In this document: positions 32,999 through 45,400 of the stretch, piece by piece
How the letters are laid out: every line of letters begins with the position of its first letter
How positions within the stretch are numbered: position 1 is the first letter of the stretch
Assembly: GCF_042453785.1 (NCBI RefSeq)
Contig: NC_091672.1
Span: forward strand, 14,836,501-14,900,500
Reading direction: 5' to 3'
DNA length: 64,000 bases
Origin: Malus domestica
Lineage: Eukaryota; Streptophyta; Magnoliopsida; Rosales; Rosaceae
The notes under the pieces: model-generated
Seen by the model: the letters and a program-made list of their open reading frames with translations, nothing else
Told to the model about the DNA's origin: nothing
Database searches by the model: none
Program-made: the position numbers and the translations under genes

Positions 32999-34980
32999 AC
33001 TATATATCTAATATCAAGTTAATCAAATTGTATTTAAATCATAACGGAAGGGCCCTCAAAAGTCTTTTAAGATCCTCTCCAACTATTCTTTGGGGCACCC
33101 CCCTTAGATAAATAAATGGAACGATTTCTCTATTCCAAGGGCAGGCACCTTTAATCTTTTTACTCGTAGGTGTGGATTAATTCTTTTGGTTCGACTTAAA
33201 ATGGCATGACATGATTTATATGTTGTATTAGGTGTGAGTTTTTTAATCTTGCCCATAAGTGCTGAAAAGTTTCTCATGAAAATAACTGATATGATATATA
33301 AACCAGTGTCAAAAACATGTTAATTCATCTTGCTCGTAGGTGTTGAATTAATCATGTTTTATGAAGTTTTGTTTGCAATTGCAGTAGAAGTTTGCATTAA
33401 AGAGGACATGAGATGATAAAAGTTGAGACTTATTCAGGTAATTAAAGTTCATCTCTGTAATCATGATTTGACGGTGTTTCATGTGAATGAGGATTTTAGC
33501 ATGTGTGATTATGAAGGTTCTGGGTTGTGTCAACCTCACAACCTTGTTAGTTCCATGTTGAAAGACTTATTTGACAACCTTAAGGATAGGATGTTATCAC
33601 AACTATATGGACATTAAAGTGACATTAATTTCCAATGTCAAGTATAAATAAATATTATATTTGTAGAACAGTGGGAGAATGTTGAATTTATTCCAATGTA
33701 AATCAACCTTAAATGGTCTACAACATATAATAGGAATGTAGTATTAGAGATTAATGTAGACTAGGTGTAATAGCCTGCAATTTAAAATCTATATACGGGC
33801 TTGTCTAACAAGTCAGCAACACTCATCAACTAAGATAAGATATGTTAGTTTACTCACAGCGAAAGTAGTCAAATTAAAGCTCAGTTTACTAAAATGTTCC
33901 TAGTTAACTAAGATCCATTTTAGTGCACATTTAACTCTGACAATCTTAGTTGCATGGACTTATCTCTTTGCAAATAATGATGAACATATATCACAAGCAA
34001 AGGGTAAGATAAGTAAACTAGAAAAGCGATAAATTGCACAGGATGTTTTTGACCTGAAAACCCACCTATGGGTTAAACTCTCCACTGAGTCCAATCCACT
34101 AGTGAAAACAAAATTCTTACAAAGTAACACACAAGCTCAATTCCTAGATCCTAATCTATGGAGCAGCTTGTACCTTTGTGCAACCTTGCCTTTCACGAGG
34201 ATGACTCATTCGGTCTTCACGAAGTGACAGCTCCTCCTGAGCTCTTCACTTTGTGGTACATAAATCCAATCAACTTATGCAAATGATGTTATGATGAAGT
34301 TAATACAAATCTGGATTTGATGTCTAATTAATTTCGCCAGTTAAACACTTGAAAGATGAAACTGACGAGAATTCAAAAAGAGGTTAGCTCAAGATTTGAA
34401 ACTAGAACAGCTTAACCTAAAACAAAGATCAAAATCACAAAGGCAACGCTAACCTAATATGCAACGATGTGGGTATTTAGTGCATGAGTGTGATTTTGTG
34501 GCTAGGGATTTCAAGTAAGAATAAGAGGCAGCTCCCCACTGAAATCAACCATAATTTGAAAATATAAATCTCCTAGCCAAATTGAAATGAAACCCTAGAT
34601 TGTGCTTTTATAGTGGGCTAATGTTTCAGACAAAGAGAAGGGATGAAAATGCCACGTGTCATGTGAAAAAATAATAAAAAAAAGATCTCGGTTGAAAAAC
34701 ACTCTCGAGGAAAAAGCTATCAGAAAGCTCATGTAGGTTGTCTTAAAGTGTGTATGCCCAGCTTGCGTAGAGCAACGAGAATATTTGACTAGATAGAATG
34801 AACTGGAAATAATGGCATGAAATGCATATGTAGTAACAAACCCTTGATGAGAGAAATTAAGCTCTTGAAGTGATATTTCTAGCAACATGATCCCAAAGAA
34901 GCAATTAAACCTAAATTTAATTAGAGCATGTGTGGTACAATTTACAACATTTGACAAGGGAAGCTAAATAATAAAGCTAG
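32999..34980. other. Unclassified repeat-like DNA
   Basis: No gene seen. A purine tract AGTGGGAGAA followed by TGTTGAATTTATTCC near 33670-33685 resembles a polypurine tract and LTR start, and an in-frame block at 33423-33617 just before it could be a pol remnant, but no conserved motif could be confirmed. Confidence 0.35.
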
Positions 34981-35345
34981 ACTTCACAGTAGTTATTGTG
35001 ATTTGATTTCCAAAAGATATCAAACTTATATTAGGTGTCTTGTAATACAAGTAAGATTGACAAAGTCCTTAATTTTATATGATTATGATACTTAACTGAT
35101 AGGCTAAAATAGTGGGATTTAGGATTCCTTTATAGACAGAACTTTAATGCCTTAACCAGTATAAATACTAAGGACTCTACAAACCCTAGAAACACAACAA
35201 ACGCTTCCCATAAAGTAGTTGTATCCGGCTAGGTGCTTTGTAGAAGACCTTGGTGTTGCTACAACCTATATCCTTTCCGCTTTGTCTCCAATGACTATTG
35301 CTTCATGATCAGGTCAATCAACTCTTTGTTTTTTGTTTTAATTAT
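34981..35345. other. Possible LTR-like stretch, unproven
   Basis: A CCAGTATAAATACTAAG box near 35157 followed by leader-like sequence suggests a plus-strand promoter, perhaps of an LTR. No matching partner or duplication was found. Confidence 0.3.
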
Positions 35346-35360
35346 ATAACCACATAAAGT

Positions 35361-35793
35361 TTACAAAAGCTTCTTTCTTGGTCCTAAGTTGCGCTTCTCC
35401 AATGAAAGGCCACAATTGTTTCCTGCGTCTTCGTTATCATTATCGCCATCACTACCATATGAAGCCCTGTGATAATCATCAACTCTATTGTCAGAATAAA
35501 GAAGCTTTTTTCTGCGACTCATTGTAGTCATAGTACAAAACAATGCTCTAGCTAGCAATCGGTAACATGATACATATGGTATTGGTGTTGTCAATTTATA
35601 TAGGAGGAGAGGATAATGCAACTGATGCAATAACGCGATAGCTGTCTTTATAATTAAACCAAACGTGTATTGCTCCAATTTCTGAGGTTAATTCATATTT
35701 AGAAACTGAAAAGAAGAACCTCTTCAAATTCGTCAATTGCTCAGTTGCCATAGATACTGGACTAGCTTTGCTCACTTGCATTATTGTTTTCAC
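35361..35793 (-). other. Overlapping short frames, not recognised
   Basis: Two minus-strand frames of 65 and 105 codons overlap out of phase. The first contains LKRFFFSVSKYELTSEIGA, the second an acidic SDGDNDNEDAGNN stretch and basic ends. They could be exons of a small decayed gene, but no family was recognised and no convincing splice junction was found. Confidence 0.2.
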
Positions 35794-36149
35794 AAGTGAA
35801 CGATAGAGAATTAATTATCTCTCAATTAGTTAAATTGTGTTCACTCGTGCAAAAAAAAAAAAGTGCAAAAATTATAAGGGTCAGGATGTAGTCATTATTA
35901 CTAGCCCATTATAAATACAATGTTTCAAATAATTAGGGACCTTTCACTTAATGTTTTATAAAGCAGTTTTTTGATTGTCAAATTGTTTTGTGAAAATGAA
36001 GAAAGTGAAAAAAATGGAAAATAAAATATTTAGCCTGAGTTCTGTAAAACATCAAATTGATGTTTTCTCTGTTTTCAAGAATAATTTTCAGAATAATAGA
36101 AAAAAAAAATTAAAGGTACATTTTTAAACAAAGTTAGAATTTTAATAAA

Positions 36150-36560
36150 AAATAAATAAAATCACTACCCTCACCATTGCCACCACCACCAAAACTATCT
36201 CACCATGGCACCAACACCTCCCACCACCACCATATCCTCCACAACCAGCACCTTCACCACCACCCCACCATCTCACCATCGTCACCACCATCATATCCTC
36301 CACAGCCAATGAGGAAAACTAGAGATTTAGGTGGGATTTCTAATGACTAGCATAGGTACAGTATAAAACAGAGTTAAGAGTTTTAATAAAAATAAATAAA
36401 ATCACTACAGTCACCATTATCACCATCACCACAACATTCTTCATTGTCTCATCATGGCACCACCACCCTCCCACTACCACCAAATCCTCCACAACCAACA
36501 CTCTCGCCACCATGGCCACCACCACTTCCATCGTCTCACCATCGCCACCACTGCCTCCAT
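36150..36560. repeat. CAC/CCA-rich array, duplicated
   Basis: Two degenerate CACCAC/CATCAC blocks (about 36160-36330 and 36410-36560), each preceded by an AATAAATAAAATCACTAC segment, so the whole is a tandem duplication of about 250 bases. No coding sequence is supported. Confidence 0.75.
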
Positions 36561-36621
36561 AGTTAGTAAAGGGAATACTAGAGATTTACATGGGATTTAT
36601 AATGGCTAGCATGCATATACA

Positions 36622-36627
36622 ATTTAA

Positions 36628-36663
<36 letters not shown>

Positions 36664-36670
36664 TATATAT
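36622..36670. repeat. (TACA)n(TA)n microsatellite
   Basis: About seven TACA units followed by a run of TA. Confidence 0.9.
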
Positions 36671-37569
36671 AAGCAACCTCTTCAAGAAGCATAGATTTAA
36701 TCTTTGATGAATCATAAGTAATATTGAAGAACAAAGAGAAGGATTAGTTTTATACCTAAGTCCAATGATAGACCACCTTCCAAGAGGGACCCATAGGCCA
36801 TGAGTGGCATCTAGCTATATGTCATGCTACCCAAAATAATGTAGAATTTGGTTAGAGAACCTATCCAGTTGGAATTACAATGCAATTCGATCATTCTCTT
36901 CAATAATCTCAATCACATTACCAAGGTATGGATACAATGTCTTCCTTTATTACGCTCGATACTTGGCTAAGGATTCCTGAATTATATCTTAGAGTATTCT
37001 TCTTCTCATACTGAAGATTAGAGATTCCTTGTTAAACATTCACATGTAAGTCAGTAGCCCCTACAATGCATAAAACACATCTAAAACGAGATGTGGTCAC
37101 ATCTCATAGCCAAATGATCAGCAACGTGTCCCCAAGATAACTATGATGTCTCAGGTCAAAGGGTGCAAGTACTCTTATTTGATTGTGTTCAGTGAACTCA
37201 TTCCCTTAACGAGCACCTACATACTTATCTTAGTGTCCTTACACGAATGGCTTGAGACTTGTCATCTTTCCCATTGAAGCAGACATAATATGTACTGGTC
37301 TAGTCGGATTTTCAACAGGTCTATCTGGATTGTCAGCGTCCCTCTAACAATCTTATGAACAGAAATCTTTTTGGACATTATTGCTATGTCAAGAAGGTCT
37401 ATGTAGGCTAATTCTTTAGATTACTTCTTCCATCAGTCTATTGTCTATGGATTCACTATTTAGACGTATATCGTTTAATTGAGATAGTCCTAATGGGTGA
37501 CTTTGCTCATTTATTGTATTAGACATAACTAAACATTTAAACATTATCTCGAAAGGTTTCATCTCAAGA
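36671..37569. other. Unclassified insert between CAC-rich arrays
   Basis: About 900 bases of non-repetitive sequence splitting related CAC-rich blocks. It looks like an inserted repeat, but no ends, duplication or protein motif could be fixed. Confidence 0.35.
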
Positions 37570-37589
37570 TTGACTTCTAGGGCATATCT

Positions 37590-38250
37590 CTTACAACCAG
37601 CACCCTCGCCAACAAGGTCACCACCATTTCCACCATCTCACCATCACCACCACCGCCACCACCATATCCTTCATAGCCAACACCCTCACCATATTAGCCA
37701 ACACCCTCACCATATTAGCCACCACCACTTCCATTGTCTTACTGTTGTCACAACCAACACACCACCAACATCTTACCATGGCTACAACCACTTGCACTTC
37801 CGAGACCACAATCGCCACCACAGCTACCACTACTAAAACCACCATCATCACCATATTATCCATCATCCCCCTTACCCCAACCATAGCCATCACCGCCTCC
37901 ACCGTCTCACCCCTACTACCACAACTAACTCCCCTCACTGTCATCACCACATTCTCCACCCCATTGCCCTCACTGTGCCCACCACAACCTCCATCATCTC
38001 TGCCACCATAGTCCTCGCCATTTCTCAACCATCATTTTCACAACCATTGTTAACATAGACCACCATCTCTGGCTGCCGCCACCACCACCACCACCACCAT
38101 TATTCCCTACCACGCTATTGCCACCACCTCTATCCCACCACGACTGACACCTTTACTATGACTACTACCACAACTCCAATCACCATTGCTACCAACATCA
38201 CTCTCTTCTCAACCACCATCTCTACCACTACTGTCTCCATTACTACCAAA
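37590..38250. repeat. CAC/ACC-rich array
   Basis: A long degenerate CACCACCAT/ACCACC tract with a short direct duplication near 37675-37720 (CCAACACCCTCACCATATTAG). The frames of 88-136 codons reading through it are compositional and not genes. A region of the opposite strand bias lies at 61150-61740. The following 38251-38824 is AT-rich with nothing recognised. Confidence 0.8.
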
Positions 38251-38824
38251 CACAAGTTTGTATAATTTTTTTGACATTTTAGATATTAACACCGTACGTG
38301 TTTTCAATATTTTTATTCAAAAACTATTCTCAAATTAAACTACCAGACACATTCTTAATTCATAAAAATACAAAATCTTATTGTCGTTTTTGTCTTACAA
38401 AACACCCTTAAAAATTTATTTTGTAAAAGTTACTGGAGATAAGGGTAGGTTATTGAAAATGGTGATGCTATTCTTGGTGGAATACCCTTAACATCCTTTT
38501 GCATTAAAGACAAAGGAGTAGAGCGATATATGAATGTGAATTAAAAAATTTCACTGAAATCGAAATGGAAGGGTTGGTTTTATACCAATACATCACATGC
38601 ATGTCGATTCCTAAATTCCATGCACGTATAAGTGTTACCCGTTCACATACATTTTTTTACTCTTAACCTACTTTTGTTATTTTTTGTCCATAGATCATTT
38701 TTTTTTGTCCATTAATCTTCTTCAATTCATTCGATCTAAATGCCAGAAAATTAAGAAGGATGTGTGAGAAGTAAAATAGGTGGATGGACAGGACCATCCT
38801 AAATTAACTATGTTTAATAGAAGT

Positions 38825-39124
38825 AGAAATGCTAACGAGACTCAAAAGTGAGACTCTCTATGTACTCTCTACCATCTCATATTTTTTGTACAATGTTTAT
38901 AATTGTTGGCACGAAAAGTAACATTAAACTGTGAGGTGACAGAGAATTCATGAAGGAGAAATGCTAAGGTGACTCTATCAAAGTGGGACTCTTCATGGAC
39001 CCTCTGCCGCTTTACATTTTAACATAACTCTCGTGCTAATATTATAAAACATTGTTTAAAAAAATTAAGGTTGCAAAAAGTCAACGAAGAATCTCACTTT
39101 TAACAGAACCTCGTTAATATTTCT
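38825..39124. mobile_element. MITE-like element
   Basis: The left AGAAATGCTAACGAG and right CTCGTTAATATTTCT are inverted with two mismatches, and further inward TCAAAAGTGAGAC pairs with TCTCACTTTTAAC. Length 300. A second copy of the left half lies inside (about 38955). No clear duplication. Confidence 0.5.
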
Positions 39125-39420
39125 CTTCGTAGAAAGGCTCACTTTGAGAAAGTGTTATAGCATTTGGGTTAATAGAAATAGGCCAGGCAGATTACAAGTT
39201 CAAGATGACAATTTTACTATTCACCTCCTGGTGAGCAGAAAATCTTCTCCACCTTAAAAAAAATAAATAAATAAATAAAAACAAAAAAACAAAACAAAAC
39301 AAAACAAAAGAAGTAGACATCCAATTGGCATATTAATTGCGGGAAATTGCGTCGCCCTTTCTTTTTGTTTGGTTTGTGGAGGCCGAGAGGGAGCAGTGTT
39401 GGCTCGAGAGGATTGCAGAG
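39125..39420 (+). promoter_or_regulatory. Upstream region of the kinase/PP2C gene
   Basis: Contains an A-rich simple repeat (AAATA/AAAAC units, 39261-39310) immediately before a GC-richer leader. No convincing TATA box was singled out. An in-frame ATG at 39337 would add 28 residues, but the start at 39421 is preferred. Confidence 0.4.
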
Positions 39421-42400
39421 ATGGTTATGGAAATTGTGGAACCAAACGCGTGCATTAGAGGTTGCTGCAGCAGCAATTCCATTCCTCTCCATCTTCCACC
39501 TTCCTCTTACACTCTCCTCAAACCCATTGCCCGAGGTAACTATTAACACTCAATCCTCCTAGTCCTTGTCCTCCCTCATAAGCCTCTGTTTGGCTAATTA
39601 ATTGATTTTGTTGTTTGGATTATGGGACTAACTGTGCGACTAGGGGCTGAGAGTGTTGTATACGAAGCACTTTTGGATGGGAAGAAAGTTGCTGTCAAGA
39701 AACCCATCTTGTCTACTTCTGATGATCTTGATAAATTCCACAAGGAATTGCAATTGCTTTGGTATTTTTATGATATGGGTTATATCTATATGTGTATATA
39801 TATTAGTGTTGTGTGTATTATGTATATATGCATATGCAATTATGAATGTTGAGCTTCTAATGTCATGATTGATTTTGGTAATTGTGGCCCTTCAATTTCG
39901 TTTAACTTTTGTTTATTTCTTGTTAATCACGACGTTAAGTAAGCTGGATCATCCGGGATTAGCAAAATTGGTAGCTGCGCATGCAAAGCCTCCCAATTAC
40001 ATGTATTTCTTTGAATTCTTTGAATCACCCAATTTGTCTGAGAAACTACACATGGAAGAATGGACTCCGACTATCGATCAGGTGCTTGTGATTGCTCTCC
40101 ATTTAGGTATGACTTAGTTTGATGGATGCTAATTATTTTCTTGAATTAAGAACCTCCTAGCATTCAATCCTATCGTTATCGGAACAGACACAAACTTATT
40201 TTGTAGGAAATGCATAGTTCATCTTTAGTGAAGGAACAACTGTTATAGCTGTGGTTTCTAGTTTACAATTTCATTGGCAGTCATTTTAACACACACACAA
40301 ACACATACATATGTATTAACTATTAAACCTCCGAGAGGTCTTTGCTATTTAGCCTTATCACAAGGGCTGCCTGCAAATAGTCCTTAAATTAAGTTGAGGG
40401 GTGCAGGGTGTGGAGCTAGGATAAACGGTGATAATTTTCATGTTATTGTACTGCAACATCACGAATTGTTGCAACTTGCATTGATCAGTTGGCAATTAGA
40501 ACTTATTGCTGCACTTAATCATTTTATTATTTTTTACCATTCTCAACTAGAGGTTTCTAAAAGTGTTTAGTTGCGTGATTTTTCATTGTTTTCCTTAGCA
40601 CTTTTTTTGTCCTTTTCCAGCAAAGGCTTTGCAATACCTGCATAACCTCGGGATTGTACATAGGGATGTGAAACCGGCAAATATTCTTGTAAATGTCTAT
40701 CTTAAGTATCTTGTCCTTTAGTATCAGAAATCCCTTCTTGTTTTTTTTTTTTACCTTTTTGTTTTACGCACTTAACTACTATAATTTTCCTATGATGCAG
40801 CTTGATAACGATCTTTGTCCCCACTTAGCAGACTTTGGTTTGGCTGTATATAAAGAAGATCTTAAAGGAGTTTCTCTTGAGAATTGGAGGTCATCTGGCA
40901 AGCCTACTGGTGGTTTTCACAAAAAGAATATGGTTGGCACACTCATTTACATGGCACCTGAAATATTGAAGAAGGAAACTCATACAGAAAAGTCAGACGT
41001 GTACAGCTTTGGTATTTCACTCAAGTATGTATTTAAGAGTTGATAACCTAAGAAAGGAAATTTTATTACAGTTGTATCTGATGACTATACGTGTTCTTTT
41101 AAGTGATGCTGTTTACATTTTGTTTTGAAGTATTGGATTGAGCTCTGGGACCTTAAATATGGTTATTGACAAAAATGTTTATGGTAGTCAAACTTTCCCT
41201 TAAGACCTTTTAGACCTTGATGCAGCATAGGTGTATTGGTAGTAAAAGGGATGTTTAGGGAGAAAAGAAATAAAACTAGAGATAGGATCACCCCAGTTTG
41301 TTTCTAGAAATCGATCTTAGATGCCTTATGCATCACATGATTTACTTTAGAGGCCTCAATGAACAAAAGATTGCCCTTTTGATTAAACTTAATCAATAAT
41401 TGCATGAAATGATTTAGAAGATCACAACATGATTGACTTTTAAGACACGTTTCTAACAGTTTGGAGATTATTTTCAGTCTATTCTGCTTCAATAAGGAGG
41501 GATTTACATTTTACATTTTACATACAGACTTTGAGGTCAACTCTGCAATAAAATTAATCGTACCACTCACAACTTCTGCAGTGAGGAATACACAATGTTT
41601 CACTGCCTTAGTTGTGATATCTGCCAGTTCACCCTGGGTTTTTATGAGCAAAGTGCCAATAATCCCTTACGTCATGTTTTTCTTCAACTCCTAAGGTACT
41701 AATAGTTAGAAAATAATAATGGGAGTAGACTTCAAATACCTTAGGATCATTTACACTGCTCCTATATGAGTCTCACTAGTACATTAATTGAGTCAGCTGA
41801 ATCAAAACATAATCTATGTCTGGATGTTTCTGATACCAGTAATCAGCTTCTCAACAAGTAGAGCAACTTCATTTGAATTAATACATACACCAAAAATCGG
41901 AAAATAAAGAATAGGTAATATGTTCAGGATAAATTATGTATTTACAAAATACCGTCCCAATTCATCATATTTCATCATATCCGGGATGTGATATGGTTCC
42001 GAAGGATGAATTGGATATGTACAAATCCAATAAGATTTCATTCCTGAACAAATGTCCATTTTTTTATTTATTTCATCTATTCCATGACGGGAACAGGGGG
42101 GGATAGTATACACATTACTTCACAATTTGGAATCAGAACAGTAGCTAGTTTTAGTTGATTGGTCCCCCAAATAACACTATGGGACACCGTGGAGGATCCA
42201 CATTTTATTGTTGTGTGATGATCCAAACTGTCTACAAAGATTTTTCTTGTAAAATAAACCTTCAATTTATAAATATACCATATCACAATGAATAGTTGTG
42301 TAACCAAAATTGCTGATGTAGAACAAGTAACCAAAGTTTAGAAATCAGAAAGAGATTTTAGAAGGCAAGAGGAACTAAGTCTGAATATAAGAGAAACAGA

Positions 42401-45400
42401 GGATTCAGAATAGGAAGACAGAAGAAATAGATAAACCGAAGAGAAATCTAGAACAGAAGGGGAGATCAGGGTTTAAGAGGACAGAAAGGCGAGAGATAAT
42501 TCAAGGTTTGGAAATTTCATTCATCAATCAAGTATGCTTATATTTGAATTACAAAGCACATATTTATAATTAATCAAATCTGGCTATGAAGGAAAGTAAT
42601 CTTACTCATACTAGAAACAGGAGAATACAAATAAACTGTATTAAAATATCCCTAAGATATTGTTCTGCATCAATTACATTTTATAGTAGTAATTTCATTA
42701 TTATGTTATTATTTTATAGACAAGTATGCAGTTTAAATTTTCATCTCTTTTTCCCATGAATATGAAATTTCAGTATGATCCTCTTGCAGTGAGCTTCTTA
42801 CTGGTGTTGTTCCATATACTGATCTTCGTGCGGAAGCCCAGGTAGCCTTTCTCATTTGTGTTGTGCTGCTTAACTTACAATATATTAAGAGATGTTGATT
42901 TACAGTTGGATTGATGTGGCATATGATTCTTGTTGCTAATACATGTTTGGGTTTTGGAGATTTTTCGTAAGGATGATTCTTGACCTTGAATGAGGTCCAA
43001 CTGTTCGGATCTTTGGACTGCATTGATGTTTGGATTCACATGCCCATTTTTGTGAATAGTATATATATCCCGAGGGATTAGTTTTTAAAAATTCCAGCTT
43101 ATTTTTGGTTTGCATTATGGTTTACTGCACAAGTAATTTTCCACCATATTCAGATGTATTTTTATATTTAATCCATCTATGGTAGCATTCGTTTTCTTGA
43201 TTTTATGGCATCGTATTGTTTAGCATTGATTTGTTACTAGGAAATAAATGTTTAATAGATGAAAGAGGGTTTAGAATTTCAAAACTGCTAACTTTGAATA
43301 AAGCATCCAAGTACGAAAAATATCTTCTCACTTCTGCAGATATATCAGAAGTTTGGGAGGTAGTGATGTGGAAATTCAAGTATGGGTCCGATATAGTCGA
43401 AACCAAATATCAGTTGGAAATAGCGGTCAAACATAGTGAAAAAAGGTTGAGTGGCCTTGTTGATGAGGCGTTGCAAGGCACATGATATAGTTCATAGCCT
43501 ATGCTAAGAAAGAAGACCTGAAAGCATCCCATCCTCCAATAAATTTAGGCAAAGCATCACAGTTTCATCACATGAGTTTACTGCTAATTTCAATGAAACA
43601 TTCCCTTTTCTTTGTCTTAGACTCTCAGTGTTTAGTTTGTGGTTTTTATTCTAGGGTCAGGATCTGGAGGCAAACAAGTTCATAAATATATTTACAACTT
43701 TTTAGCCTTTGGGGTATCAAATCCAAGGGTCTTAAACCAAAGCGATGTGGAGATTTTATAATAATTAAACGGCATGGAGGCTGATATGGAATTGTAGCAA
43801 ATTAGGGAAGAAGTCTAAAGGAAGAGGAACTAGAAAATAAGATAAAATGCCCCTCCTCCATTCCGCTGCAAATGCTCCAACGTTGATGCTGCTTCATCAC
43901 CTAAGCCTTTGCTTATATCCTGTAACATATTTTCTGTCTGACTACCTGCCTTTAGTTTTTAGACTTTTAGTAAGAATTACTTCCATCTATAGATGGGTTC
44001 ATGTAAATGTTTAGTGTTCTAACAATCAGTACTATGATCTTGAGTTTCAAGCAGCATCTCTGATGCAATTATGTTTGTTATTCAACAAAAATAAATTATC
44101 ATGTTTTATTATGGATATGACTCCTCAAATTTGTCACTGAATAGCTCATGGTAGCTAGTAGCTGATTGGTGCATAATGCTAGCAGGCGCACACTGTACTG
44201 GAGATGAACTACACAGAGCAGCAACTTACAGCAGCAGTGGTGTCAGATGGATTGCGACCGGTTCTTGCTGATCCTGAGTCTGGTGTGCCATCAGCTTTAT
44301 TATCAGTGATACAGAGATGTTGGGATGCAAATTCTCAAAACAGGCCTTCCTTCGATGACATAGTTGCTGAACTTGTTATAATTTTGAAACAGAGAGAGAA
44401 AATAAAGGAGCCAGATAGTTCCTTTCACGATTCTCTTAATTCTCTTGGTAATCAGCCTATAGATGTTGGCAACAATCTTCAAGCTTATCAAGAGGGTATT
44501 AACTGGTTTACTCAGGGAGAAAATTCCATCAATAGAGCTTGTGAACCTAAGCATGGGTTGGAAAAGTGGCTTCAGGCTTCAAATGATACTTTGGCATATC
44601 ATCCAGTACTTTCTTGGGGATCCTTTGCTACCTGTGGCAGAAGAGAGACGATGGAGGATACACATTTCCTTTTGCCACATGTGTGTAATGAAAGAGATAT
44701 CCATGTTTTTGGTATTTTTGATGGTCATAGAGGTGAGGTTTGGCAATTTATCTTTCTAATTGTGTATTTGGTATTTCTATTAGCAACCTGATTCCAATGC
44801 TGTGCTACAAGGATATAACTGTAACAAAGTGCAGGTGCAGCAGCTGCCGAATTTTCAGCTCGAGCTTTTCCAGGATTCCTGCAAGCTATAAGTTCGATTA
44901 GCAGGTTTGTTCCTTCCATTCTTCTCTCTTTTTAACATTGTATATTTTATTTGACTAGTTGACTTTATCTCGAAATGCAGTCCAAGCAGTGCATTGTTCG
45001 AGGCATTCATTAAGACTGATATAGCATTTAGAGCTGAGCTGGATATTTCTCGTAAATCCAAGAGAGTTATCCAGAAGGACTGGCATCCTGGTTGCACTGC
45101 AGCTGCAGCTCTTATTGTTAGAGACAAACTTTTTGTAGCTAATGCAGGAGATTGCAGGACAATACTGTGTCGTTCTGGCCACCCCTTTGTTCTAAGCAAG
45201 GTGACTTAGACTTCATACATTCCTGTTTGGTCATTCTGGTTTAGTACAAGGTTTTATTCCTCAGAATAATGAATGAAATATTAGGATCACGTTGCAAGCT
45301 GTCTCGAAGAAAGGGATCGGGTTATTAGTGCAGGAGGAGACGTAAGATGGCAAGTTGATAATTGGAGGGTGGGTCGTGCTGCTCTTCAGGTTTGTGCCTT

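Noticed and set aside
37570..38028. Long open frames on both strands in the CAC-rich array
   Set aside because: They result from trinucleotide composition; amino-acid strings are repetitive and no domain or splice pattern supports them.
43216..43485. Extra exon or gene in intron 6 of the kinase/PP2C gene
   Set aside because: Exons 6 and 7 join in phase directly into conserved sequence, and the frame has no recognised motif.
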